A DNA stretch of 64,000 nucleotides, taken from positions 117,969,001 through 118,033,000 of the forward strand of contig NC_092520.1 of assembly GCF_037038585.1 (NCBI RefSeq), written 5' to 3'. Origin of the DNA: Patagioenas fasciata (taxonomy: Eukaryota; Chordata; Aves; Columbiformes; Columbidae). The notes below the pieces were generated by a model. That model was not told the DNA's origin, made no database searches, and saw only the letters and a list, made by a program, of their open reading frames with translations. A program made the position numbers and the translations under genes. Positions 23,488-35,612 of this stretch are shown here, piece after piece; the first letter of the stretch is position 1; every line of letters starts with the position of its first letter.

Positions 23488-24345
23488 CCCCAAAACTTTC
23501 TGAGGCACTGCATTGTGTAAAAATACGTTGTCTATAAAGAAGAGATACGTGTGAAGACATGTCTTTTAATGTGATGGACTTATTCCTTTGCAGTTAGCAA
23601 AATGAGAAGACTTCAGATCAGGTAAAGAAAACAAAGTTTTCATCTGTATTGTGATTGTTCAAATAAGCATAACTCAGAGAAGTTCAAGTTCAGAACTGAC
23701 CAACCATTGCTATTTATTTTTCCCAGTCCTTTTAAAGAAATCTTTCTTTCCATTTCCATGAGGTGGTGTTCATTACAGTATTTATTTGATTACAAGAGAA
23801 GAAATACATAGCCTCTATTTTGCAAGAAGTTTCTGGGTTTTTGTTTGTTTGTTTGTTGGTTTGGGTTTTTTTGTTTTGTTTTGATTTTTGTTTTTGGTAG
23901 GTGAGAAATACAAATAAATGATGCACCTAACATTCTGGAAGGCTTAGGTGCTACCTAAAAATTCTTGCTTTCATTTCTGGTAAATTTTCTCCATGTTCAA
24001 AATAATACTAATTGAAGGAAATATTTGATTCCAATTGAAATAACATCTTTAGTGTTATTGTTTGTGCTTTTTTGAAATATTCAGTTTATAAGATACATTT
24101 CTGTGCAGAGTTTTGATTCATCCAAATATGTGGGGTTTTTGTAAAACGTCTCTCTCACTGCAGTGGAGAAGACTGCACTCATTCTCCTTTAATACTGAGA
24201 ATGGTTGGTAACATCTGAAGAGCCCCAGCTGGAAATACCTGAACAACAAAAGCACAGTCATTGAGTTTGTTTGCCATATGAACAAGTTCATAACCTCAGG
24301 AAAAAACAGTAATTTTTACTAGGTAGTGTTACCTTTTCTGTTGCA

Positions 24346-24777
24346 TTGTATTTTTTACAAAATGTAAGGATGGTCTTACTTTTGAACATCCATGCTCCTC
24401 TCCCTGTACCTGTCAACCTGATGCCTATGCAAATCATCAGGGAGAAGAGGAATGGTAGATATCAGGTAGTGAATCAAGTTTCAGTAATGACAACTCCTGT
24501 AATGTCTACTTTTCTGTCTTTAGTGCAGATGGGAAAAGCAACAATCAGCATATTTGTTTTTATCTTGGATGGTCGGACACCCACTCTGTGGGTAGACAAG
24601 ACAGTTTATCTTGTCAGCCACGGTCCAGACATGTTTTCTCAAGAGGGGGAAAGAATTACTACTTCAGTTAAAAATCATTACAGGAGGCATTTAGAAAATA
24701 AGTGTCATGAACTTACAAATACCTTTCTTGATTCAGGATATAAAACTGATATAATGAAAGAATCAGAACATATGTGA
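24346..24777 (+). other. Unassigned 143-codon open reading frame
   Basis: This is the longest open frame in the window not explained by a receptor exon or CR1. It is mildly basic, with hydrophobic stretches and no motif I can name. A CTGTCTTTAGTGCAG acceptor-like string ends at 24530, immediately before an in-frame ATGGGAAAAGC, leaving 82 codons to the stop. No homology is recognised. It is probably a chance frame, but a terminal exon of an unknown transcript cannot be excluded. Confidence 0.2.
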
Positions 24778-25215
24778 GCTAAGTGGGGAAAAGAAGTACC
24801 ACACATTGACCGAACACATCTGGAATCCAGACCTCATATAGTGAAATCAGGTCACAGTGAATATTATATCATTCCTTAAAATATATTTTATATACATATA
24901 TTTTATATAGTTTTGTCTTGCAGTGTTTGAAGCCCACATCCAGTGCCAGGACTTAAAATAAGACAGAGGATCCATAAATTATTTTAATATTTTACCTGAA
25001 AATAGAATAATTCTTCTAAATTAAGGTTGCTTTGCTTAAAAGAGACCTTGGTTTCAGTCAGTGTTGTGGGGGAGAAATTTAGGATTCTGCTTGCTGCAGA
25101 TCAATGTTTAGATTTCTTAGAGAGAAGCGCGACTTAGAGTTCGGTGGTGGGTTCCCTCTGTTATTCACTGCATGGGGCAAATATGTCAAGCCAAGTGCTG
25201 CTTACCTTCTCTCCA

Positions 25216-25445
25216 GGTGCCTGTATCTGTTCACAAAGCAAATTTTCAGGTGTCTTCCCTTCCTGATAACCATTCGCTCTGAGGGCTGTGCCTTGGAGCT
25301 CTGGAGGCAAACTCTCGGGCAAGGTCTGTGTCTGTCGTGGTGCAAACTGTCAGGATTCTTCTCTCCCTGATAGCCGTTCGCTTTGGAGCTTATTTTTAAA
25401 GCTCCAGTGGCAAACTTTCAGACGAGGCCCTTAACCGCATGCAAA
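25216..25445. repeat. Imperfect tandem repeat, ~105-bp unit, at least two copies
   Basis: CCTGATAACCATTCGCTCTG (25262) and CCCTGATAGCCGTTCGCTTTG (about 25366) are followed by matching GGAGCT..., GGCAAACT-T-CGGGCAAGG and AGACGAGGCCC segments. A partial third copy of the GCAAA.TTTTCAGG.. part precedes the first. The repeat lies in a GC-richer block (about 25060-25460) that may be an old LTR or satellite; the family is not recognised. Confidence 0.55.
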
Positions 25446-28400
25446 ACAGACTTTCAGGAAACAAATTCTGAGAAAAAAAAATTTAATGGAGTAAAATAGC
25501 TGAAGGGCTGGCTCCAGCTGGGTACCTACTCAGAGGTCCGCCCAAGAATAGAAAACTTAGCCTTGGATCATTGTTTTTCTGGTCAGTTCCATTTTTCCCA
25601 GCAAAATGCAAGTTGGACTTTATCTTGCAGGTGTTTAGTGTAGTCTGGAGTTGCTTTTGGTAAATATGAGCTTAAAATTTTAGCAAATCTAGTCCACTAA
25701 ATAATGTGAATCTAAGAGTATATTAAAAATTCATACGACCTTATGTCTCTAAATAATCCATCACATTTGGTGTGCATCCACGTAAGCTAAATGATTAATA
25801 CTGAACTTGAATTGGGCTCATCCACTGACCTGTGAGTAGTAAAACCATTGCCATACAATTCACTTATTTAGCAGGAAGAGCTCAGAGTGGGCTCATCCAG
25901 GTTGTCGTATTTATAGAATGAAGTGGCTGACTTGTAGTCAAATTGCATACAGTAGGAAAAGTCTGCACGAGACTCCCTGCACCCACAAGCCACCGGCATT
26001 CAGTTGCCGTTCTGCTTCCCTGTGGGTCTCCTGGCAGGAGTTCTTGGCCTGGCTGCAACACAGGCCCTTCACTCCTCTGGAGCCTGGAACAGGCTGCTGC
26101 TGGTTTGGCTGAGGTGGTGGGGTCGAGTGCATCCACCACATTCAATATACACAGTTTGCTCACATGCACATGGCAACCTCTAGACACACAACACACAAAC
26201 TGGAATATTATAATATCAGTTATATGGAAAATTAATCCTAAAGTATAAATTTGATAACAAAAAAATCAGTATTTGGACCTGTCTGAGAAACACTTGACCA
26301 ATTTGTTTACAAAATAGTATAATATTTTCCTTAAAATAAGAATAGTATTCTAATCTAATCCTAGACCTATTCTCCAATAGTGGATTAATGTGCAATATAT
26401 ACATGAAGAAGTATAATTATCTGAAATCAAAACTGTACCATCCTCAGTACTGCAATAAACACTTAAGTATACACAAAATCTTAGCTCAGCTGGCTTGCCC
26501 CTGTGAATGAAGCACTTCTCTTCACCTTTCCTGTGAACAAAGCTCCTGTCAATAAGATTTCACCTTCTGCCATTCAAGAGGCACAACCTGATGAGATCCT
26601 GGGCAGCGCATTGCAGATAAATTGATTTCTGTTCCTCTCCACATATGCATGTGGAGAGGGCACTGGAGTGAAAATCCCTTTGTCTGGATCATAGAGCACT
26701 GTCATATATCATGACTATGTATTTTTATGCTTTCAACTCCAACTTCCCACTTCTGCCAACTACATGTACCACACAGGCACCTAGGGCTAGCAGTGTTTTC
26801 CAATGTTTGTGTTTTCTTCCTGAATATCAGTGACCATGCAGATGTCCGGTGTACTTTACTGTAGCTTCTGAGGGCTCAACAGCCCCTTCCCTTTGGTTTT
26901 AAAGGAGGATAATTACAAGAGGATAAAACGAATCAGCAAAGCAACCCTTATACTTGGGACTCTCCCTGAGTTGTCCAGCTCAGGTTGTCCATTGCTGCCA
27001 CCTACAGTCCAACAACCTGCTTTTAATGGGAAATATTCCTCAAACTTTCCTAGACTGGCTTAAGTCAGGTCTGCTGCTTTAAGTGCACTGAAATAATGAA
27101 AGCAGTGCACCTCCTCTCTCTCTTGAAGACCTGGCCTTCATTAGGGGCAAGATTAATCTCCCCTAATTTTATCCTTCCCACAGTTGGGTGTCTAACCAAA
27201 CATAACTGGCCAGAGCCCTGGGATACTGAGAGAAGGCTTCTGATGAACACTTTATTCCAACCTGAAACAGATGTCAAGGCAGGATAGGATGACTCTCCCT
27301 TCTGGAGGTGCTTGTCTCTTTCTCATTAGACCCTAGACGATCAGACTCAGATTAGATACCTACATGGGTAAAACACTCTCTTCTTGACCTACTTATTCTG
27401 GCTCTTCTGATCCAGGTGAAAGGAGATAAGCTGACCAAAGAACAGCTTGACAGGTACAGCCTTTGCCTCTGGGAGAAACAGCCTTGGTCAAGACCAAGGG
27501 TATAGAATCTCATGCTGCAGTATTTAAGCTAAAGTCTGAGAACACAATTTTATTTTTCTCACTATCAAACAGAGAGGCTTGAGGATGCAAGCATCTAACT
27601 TATGAGTAATCATATATCATTATAAGTTTCACCAGAATGGAATGTATCAAACGATAAAGAAAGTGTGGGGTGTGTGTGTATGCATGAGGAAGGAACTTGG
27701 TCAAGGAAATGCTGTCTACATGGATAAAGGCACCAGCATTCATCAGGGCCAAGTGTCCAGTGCATGTTGTGTTGCTAGCATACTGCCTCTGTTTCTCCAT
27801 TACAGCTGTATACATTATCTGCTGGTATATGAATAGCCAGTGTTAGCTGATTGGTACAACTTGGCCTACATCTATCTAAAGGAACCAGATGACCCTTGTG
27901 AAGTAACTCTAAAGATAAAGATAATGCTGAGAAGATAAAAATGCTTTGGTGGCTGGTGCAGCACTGGGTTGAACTAAGAATTGTATTACTACATCTCATC
28001 AGAATATACTTCAGCATAGTTTCAGTAATCTTAGAAAAACTCCAGGTCAGTTTTGACTACTAATTGCACATAAAGCTTGTCACCATGATTCTGGTTCTCC
28101 TGAAGCCTGGCAGGTCATCAAACCTTTAACTATTAGACAAAGTTAGAGAATATGATTGTGGTATTTAGTTCAGGGAAATATTTGGAGTGGCATAGACACA
28201 GCAAAGCAGTCAACACCTTTGAGTCAAAACTACTATAGTTTTACTCAACTTTTCTATTATCATGCTATACTTTCATAAAAGCTTCTAAAAAGGCACGGTC
28301 ATACTTACCTAGCTGAAGTAAGTCAAAAACATATAAGCATAAAAAAAAACCATCAGCATAGGAATATATTAACAAAGAAGGAAAGAAGAGATGGAATGGA

Positions 28401-28694
28401 TGAAAGAATCAGTATCCCAGACCATACAAAAATATTACTGTGTTTTTATTATCTCACAAAATTATTTTGTATTCAGCAAGCTGACACTTTGCATTGTCAC
28501 ACATGGAAAATAATTGTATTTTAAAGCTGGTTTTGGCTTCTGACTGTCATGTATTCTTTTGACCAAAGGAGAAAATAAGAAATGTAGTGATTATGTAAAC
28601 GTTCTGGACCACAACAGTCAGTAGATACTCATTTCATCCTTGATTTTGTGCAAAAGGCTACTATGGGGGGAAATATTTTTCCAACTTTAAACTG
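25446..28694. other. Intergenic stretch, no gene seen
   Basis: Unique sequence. Apart from the perfect hairpin at 26634-26659, no repeat family or coding motif is visible. The overlapping open frames around 25882-26248 on both strands are chance frames in a GC-richer patch. Confidence 0.55.
26634..26659. repeat. Perfect short inverted repeat (11-bp arms, 4-base loop)
   Basis: CCTCTCCACAT, loop ATGC, then ATGTGGAGAGG. It is isolated in intergenic DNA; no poly-T tail or gene end lies nearby. Confidence 0.85.
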
Positions 28695-28696
28695 TT

Positions 28697-29055
28697 TTAG
28701 ACTCATAGAATAGTTTGGATTGGAAAGGATCTTTAAAGGTCTTCTAGGCCAAACCGCCTGAAATAAGGAGGGACATCTTCAACTAGATCAGGTTGCTCAG
28801 AGCCCCGTCCAGCCTGGCCTGGAATGTTTCCTGGCATGGGGCACCTACTGCGTCTCTGGGAAACCTGTTCAGTGTTTCACCACCCTCATAATAGAAAAAT
28901 CCCTTTTTACACCTAGTCTAAATATACCCTCTTTTAATTTAAAACTGTTACCCACTGTCCTGTTGCAACAGGCCCCACTAAAGTTTGTTCCCATATAAAG
29001 CTGCTTGCCACAGGATGTTGAAAATGTACATGGGGTCAAATAGCAACCGGACAAA
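28697..29055 (-). mobile_element. CR1 LINE 3' fragment, minus strand
   Basis: Read on +, the element starts with the reverse complement of a CR1 end (CTCATAGAATAGTTTGGATT, then GGAAAGGATCTTTAAAGGTC). It continues through TCAACTAGATCAGGTTGCTC and CCCCGTCCAGCCTGGCCTGG, and into a decayed ORF2 end. It is truncated on the right. Confidence 0.9.
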
Positions 29056-31440
29056 ACTATGAAAAAATATCTATGAAAGTCTTGCTAGATACAAAGTCAA
29101 TTCCTCTCTCTTATGTGGTCCTCCACTCCTAAATTGCAAAACACAGGGAGAATACATTACCTTTTTACTTTCTCCTCTAGGCGCCTACTACTATCACTAT
29201 TAGAGGGAACATGGATCACTGGTCTAGGTCAGCCTATCGGTTGATCAACTGCACCCATCCTTTTAGAGTAGTTGGAGGAGTCACTGAGGCATCGTATGTG
29301 TTTCCCAGCTGACAGACTAATGGGTTCTCTGCTAATATTGAATCCAAGCGAATGACCTCTGTCTTTGGGAGGACAGCAAGGCACGCTGCTCAGCTAACAT
29401 CCAAACTCAGAAACCCTCAGAACTGGGTGGCTTCATATAATCATACAGTTCATCTTCACTGTGTTACTGTGAGGAAACTATTAACCTGGACTTCCAGTAA
29501 TAGTATGGAGAGGGGATCTATCCACTTACATAATTTCAGTAGCATCTTGAATTACAGGTGTGTTGTGTTTTTTTTTTTTTTTTTTTAATTAGAATAAAAT
29601 TCTGTATTTAAAACACACGGGATGGCAAAGCTTTATCCATGATCCCTTCTGGAGATTTAATAAAAAGAAATTGTGATGCACATACCACAGACTGTTCCAA
29701 CATCTGGAAATGATAAAAAGAAATGGACACAAGAAAAATGTGCCCACTTTCAGGAGACTGAGGAGAATTTACAATGACATATATTCATTATATTGTGAAT
29801 GTTGTCAGCTTTGATTTATTGTAAACCTGCACTACTTGAATGAAGGGTCTGTGAAGTATGAAGTATTCAGGATTATATGAAAACTAAAGTATTTGCATTC
29901 TTAAATCTCTGAATTTACTTCTTCATGAAAATCAATAAAGAATAAGATAACAGAATACCTGTCCCATATGTAGCATATATTTTAGATTCCTTTAGATTGA
30001 AGACATTGTATGTTAAAGGGAAGGGCTGTGCCTGGTGAGTAGGTTAGTCCTGGTAATTTAAAATGAAGAGGCTTCAAGACAACCTGTTTGGGGAATTTAT
30101 GTTGCACATCTCCTGCCATATTCCTAGCACATAGACTTGTACTGAAAGTGGTGAGGAAACCACTTTCCTAGCAGTGGAAACTGGGACATTGCTGGGCTTT
30201 GCAGGAGCATACAGATGTCAGGGCCACCGCTTTGGTTAGTGGCAGGTCATTTCTCTCACAGCTCTAGAACCCTGGCTTAGTCATAATGCCTCAGAAAGGT
30301 CTGAGATAGAGGCAGCACACTTAAGATGATTAAGTTAGTGAAAACATTATGATTATCAGGCTGGTAACCTAGTATATCCTGCAGTCTCTGTAAATGCTAC
30401 TTTTCTAGGGTACCTCAGCCCTCAACTTGGAGTATTGCCAATGGGATGGTACTTTGAAACAACTGGGAGCTCTTCTCACTAAAAAGATCCTTTTTTGGTT
30501 GTTTTTATGAACTTTTTTTTTTTTTTCCCCTCATGTGAATAGATTTTAAACACTAGGTGTCAGTCAGTCACCTCACAAAAGCAAACTCTCAAGCCATCAC
30601 ACATTTTTCTGTGGCAGAAGAAACTTTTACAGGGAACACGTACAATAATCTACACATTAAGTAATAACTGTAGTAATGTAGTAACTTTAGTAAAAAAAAA
30701 GTTATTTGCAGCAGTTATTCCACAGGACTGTTTTTCAGCCACAGAGATCCCAGAGCCAGGGAACATGGAGAAAACCCTTTTGTAGAAAGACCCTTTCAAA
30801 CACTGTATTGAATATTCACAATGTCTCTGTAAAATCCTTCTTAATCTGTTTCCTAATGCTACAGGTGATTGGTAAATTCCTCTGGTAGACCACCCATGGA
30901 GCATTTGTAAAAAATATATATTTCAAAAAGGAGGGCCACTCATCTGCGAGGTTGAAAAACAGGAGTTCAAGCAGCACCCTTCTGCATTTCCTAGCCAAAT
31001 TAGGACATTGGTAAGGGGTCATGCAACTACATCTCAAGAAGCTACGTTCTCCTCTTATTTTTCTGACATTTGGAGGTTGCTCTCCAGAGGGCATCATTGG
31101 GATACAGAAACTTAGGCCTGCAGCCAAGCTTTTGTGACAACTGAGGGCTGTTTAAGCAAAATGCTTGTGGTGACAGCAGTTTAAAGTTTGCTCCTTTTGC
31201 CAGTTCTCCAGCAAAGATTGACATGGATCTTTAGTTTTGTGGAGCTGTGTTTTAGTGACCTGCTATCACAAGAGGTGCAGATATAGCTGAGCTGTCTACA
31301 TAGAATAATGATATACAAGCTGTTTGCTTAAGCATCACATATTTAGACAATTTTTCTTTCTTGGAACCATTTATGTGTATCATTTCAAATACTCAACTAC
31401 TTTTAAGACAATGCCACTGTGTAACTCAAATGGAACTTTA
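29056..31440. other. Intergenic stretch, no gene seen
   Basis: Poly-T runs lie at about 29568-29586 and 30511-30526. Otherwise the sequence is unique, with no motif-bearing frame on either strand. Confidence 0.55.
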
Positions 31441-31445
31441 GTCTA

Positions 31446-31580
31446 GAGCGAGGGTGTCAAACTCATTTTCACCAGGGGCCACATCAGCCCCGCGGTTGCC
31501 TTCAAAGGGCCAAATCTAATTTTAGGACTCTATAAATGTAACTACTCCTACATTTATACAGTACACCCTGGTCCAGACTG
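31446..31580 (+). mobile_element. Dispersed repeat with hAT-like end, copy 1
   Basis: GAGGGTGTCAAACTCATTTT, a GGGGCCACATCAGCC segment, then TTCAAAGGGCCAAATCTAAT and TATAAATGTAACTACTCCTAC. The same series occurs inverted at about 50010-50125. The CAGGGGTGTCAAACTC-type end resembles hAT DNA transposons. The right boundary is not resolved. Confidence 0.6.
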
Positions 31581-34500
31581 TATGAAGATTCTCTGACCTT
31601 TACTCTTTTACATATCTATTTAAAATTAATGCATCTTTGCCAAGAGCCTCTGAGGAGAACTGTCTTTTATGACATGCTGGCCCCATAAGATTTACTTTTT
31701 TCATTCAGCCTGTGAGATCCAGCCTATGCTGCTCTGGACTATCTGATCTTGGGGTACAAAAGGTTGGGTTAGTGCAGCTTCTTCCACATGTTAGTCCAAC
31801 AGGATGAAGGACCACTGAGGACACGTCATCAGAGGAGGCAGGCAACAGCTTTCGGGCTTAAAGAACAAGGCTGGATTTTTCACTGCTCTGTACTTTGTGA
31901 GGCAGAATACAGCCATGTGCAGTGCTACCCCGTGAGAGCAGTTGTGTTTCTATCCACTCTTCACTCATCCTGCCTGAGCATAGGTCACTGCAGAAGGTGA
32001 AGGGACTGGAGAGCCAGTCCCTTTGATGTCTAGACGATCACCGTGTTTGGGTCTTTTTTATATTACTTTGTTTGATCTCACACCAGAGCTTTAGTACATT
32101 TTTTCCCAGTGAAGGGAAGAAACAGCAGTGAATTAGTTCCTCATCTATGTACCTGTTTTCCTGCTGTGATCACTTGACCATGCTTTCTTGTTTCCTTTAT
32201 TTCAAGGTAGTTCTGCACCTGTACATCATCATGATGGCCATGACAGCCGCTCAAATCAATAAAAACTAGACATATTTGTATGACAAGCCTTCTACTAAGA
32301 CAAAGGCTGCCTTGTGTGGAGCAATATGCAAACACCTATACCCAGATTCATCCCACTTAAGCGAGGTGCCTCTGATAGAAAACCAGAACCCCTCTATAGC
32401 CCATGGAGAAAGACAGACACTTCCAAAGGGTGGTTCATTACCCCTGAGCATGTCTGTTTCCTTCTACTTTTCTCCCTGAACCTGCAAGAGCTCCCTCCTG
32501 CTATCCTTCTTACTTCAAGAACTCTAATTCAGCATTTAAAGTTAGCTGAAAAGAAATAAGGGAAAAAATAAGAGATACCATAGATGTAGCAGCACAAATA
32601 GAAAACACAGTTAAAAAGTAGAAAATGGAAAGATAGAGGGAAGCAGTGTAGTGGTGAATAAGAAAATGTCTCTCAGATGCCCTGTGTCCTCAGACCTGTC
32701 ATCAAAAGGTACCTTGTTTTGACCATATATGCCTGCTAATTTGAAAGTTCTGTCATTTCTGTAATCTGTCTTCTGAGCAGATGCAAGACCGATAACTGTT
32801 ACCAAAAGTATTCTCCTGATTGCTTGAAATAAGCATTTATGACTCTTTCTAAAGGCAGTTCAGAAAAGTGAGATGAATTTTGGACTCATCTGCTTGAAGC
32901 CTAAGACTGACCTGGTGTCATCAGTACTGTCTTTGCTTCGCTCAGAACTAGAGCCCAGAACATGGAGCATGTGATACTAAGCTGATTTGATCTGTGAGAT
33001 ACAACCACAAGCTAAAAATTATATCCTTCCAAATCATCATGTGGGTCTTTTGTTCCAAACTAGCTATATGAAGCTGAATTTGGTGTTTTACTGCTGAAGT
33101 AAAACAAATGAACACTGTAACCAAAGAACTCTGTGTCCTTTGCCTGTGGGGATCCTTTCATGGCTATGAAAGTTGAACGAATTGGCCTGACACAGACTCT
33201 GCCCTCTCTCTTAATGACTACTTCTTTAATGTTTGTGAACACTGAATATTTATCAGTCTTTTACTTTCAGCCAAACTCTGGCTGACACTGTCTAGCAGAA
33301 TTAAAACGAGAAGAGAAGAGGTGACTGAGACATATATCCATATACACACACAGACACAGGTCCATAGGCACACACAGCATGATCAGTCCAACCTCATTTA
33401 CCTAATAAATCAGGCTCAAAGTTTTTGAAGACACACTAGTACCCTGAAAAGTGAAATTTTCAAAATACTAACATTCCATGCATACCATCTGACCTTTAAT
33501 GAGGTTAGATAAATTTATTGAACTGAATTAAATTAGTCTCACACATACTTAGAAAACTTCAGCAAATGAGCTGATTGCTATGGTTCATACTTAATAATAA
33601 CTTTGAAGACTAAATTCTATTTTTGTAATCAGTAAGGAGTAAAAGAATTCACAGACACATAAAGTTGAAGTTTTATTTTGCCTCTTTAAAAGAAGATCTT
33701 TTCTTAAATGAACCTGAGTGAAATGGCACTCTGAAAAACTCAATTGTTTCACAATGCATGTAAAAATATGACATTATTTGTCAAAGAAACCAAGTGATAT
33801 ATATACACTGAGCTCTTTGGAAATAAGATGGATTTATTAAATATCTGATTTTAAAAGCAAATCATTATTGTGGTTGCACACATCCTAAAGATATATTCAG
33901 TTCTGTAATTAAAATACAATTTTTAAACTCATGGTGGATGCAAATCAAACTATCATGTAAACTTTATGAGACCACACCAGTCTTGCTCCCAGATAAATTA
34001 ATAGCAAAGCTCTCAGTGAGTATACGGAATTTCGTTATTCCACTGAAACACTGGAAAGTGCACACTATGCTTGCACAAAGCCTAACTGTTCAGCACAGCA
34101 AGGCAGAGACTGATTTAAGAGTCCAGTGTCATCCACAAAAAAAAAAGTAGACACCACCTGAGTATGACATCAGGATGAGGAAATATTTTCCTTGTCTTAA
34201 AAAGTCACTATAATTGTGCAAGCAGGAACTATTTTATAACAATTTTGAAGCTCCTGAAACAAATGTTATGTAAAATATAACAAAAATCACATTAGGGACA
34301 AGATTAAAAAACATTAGTTTTGCTTGGCTGGCTGGAGTTGGCTTTCTGAGGTTTTGCTTTGTTTCTGTTTTGTTTCATTTTTTTTGCCAAAGCTAGATGA
34401 TACTTGATATAAAACAGCAATTCGAACTGTTGGATCGTAAGACAAACATCCTGTCAAAATAAACTGATGGTCTATCTAGTTTTGGTTTTTTGTTTTTTTT

Positions 34501-35427
34501 CCTTATGTAATATCTGGGTGTGCTTTTTATCTATCATTTATTGATTTTGAGACTGTTTGGAATTAATAAGAAGGTAATAAAGAGAAAATATTATAATATT
34601 ATAATATTATAATGATATTGTAAATTTTCAGGGTGTATAAGTTCAAAAACTGCATGCAGGTCTGGTTGTCTGACCTAAAAATAATACAATAAATCTAGAA
34701 AGCAAATGACAACAGCAGTAAAAAGTGTGAGATTTCTTGCACCTGAAAAGGAGCTAGGTGGTCTAGCATCCTTCATCCTGGGATGAATGTAGTTAAGGAG
34801 AAAGGTGGTTATTCTAGCTATAAACCGAACGACTGGCTATAAACTAAACAAATCAGATATATCTCTTCCACCAACATGCATTGTTAATCTCTGAAAAACT
34901 TTTCCAAGGAGTGCTGTGGATACTGATGGTCAGTATGGGTTCAAAAGTTAATTAAAAAATCTCATAGAGTAACCACTGATTCACCAAGAACTATCAATGA
35001 ATCAAGGATGCAGGAAGCCCCTGAGCTACACAGAGCCAGAGAGTAGGCTGCATGCTACACTTGTCCCCTTCTTAAATCCTTCCCTTGGCCTCTCGTGATA
35101 TGCCAGCTGGAGCTCTTCCCAGCTGCCCTGGGACTTCTTCATCGGCATGGAATCATCCAGACTGGAGGGATTAAGGGACAGCCCTGTCTGCCTGGGAAGG
35201 CGTGGGCTTTAGGAAGACCAAGGCATACCTTCCCTGGAAGGGAATACAGAGGAGGTTTAGAGCTGAGTTCTGGCCTCTTCTTTCTTGTGCACCTTTTGGC
35301 AAGGGGAAGAAAATATATAGTCTTTGAAGTGTAGATAAGCTCATCACCTTAGATAGTGGTATGAGCAGGTGTGGCCAACATATTCTTCCTGGAATCTGTT
35401 TACTGAAAAGCTATATGAAGTTCCAAG
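31581..35427. other. Intergenic stretch, no gene seen
   Basis: Unique AT-rich sequence with an ATTATAATATT tandem repeat near 34588-34614 and a GTTTTG-rich patch near 34360-34385. No coding motif or recognised transposon was found. Confidence 0.55.
34588..34614. repeat. TATAATAT tandem microsatellite
   Basis: A short unit containing TATAATAT is repeated about three times, and each unit is nearly self-complementary. Confidence 0.8.
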
Positions 35428-35612
35428 AAATCACAGAATCACATAATGGTTGGGGGTGGAAGGGACCTCTGGAGATCTTCTAGTCCAACCCGCCTGCTAA
35501 AGCAGGTTCATCTAGAGTAGACTGCACAGGAATGTGTCCAGGTGGGTTTTGAATGTCTCCAGAGAAGAAGACTCCACAACCTATCTGGGCAGCCTCTGGT
35601 GAAATGTGAACA
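35428..35612 (-). mobile_element. CR1 LINE 3' end, minus strand
   Basis: AATCACAGAATCACATAATG, GAAGGGACCTCTGGAGATC and TCTAGTCCAACCCGCCTGC, followed by the typical GTCCAGGTGGGTTTTGAATG segment. This is the reverse complement of a CR1 3' UTR of the common avian subfamily. It carries no ORF2 sequence. Confidence 0.93.

Larger units (their letters stand above)
23263..25060. other. Intergenic stretch with GTTT repeat and one unexplained frame
   Basis: A GTTT/T-rich simple repeat lies at about 23836-23900, and an AT palindromic patch (TATATTTTATATA twice) at about 24885-24912. The 143-codon open frame is listed separately. Nothing else is recognisable. Confidence 0.55.
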
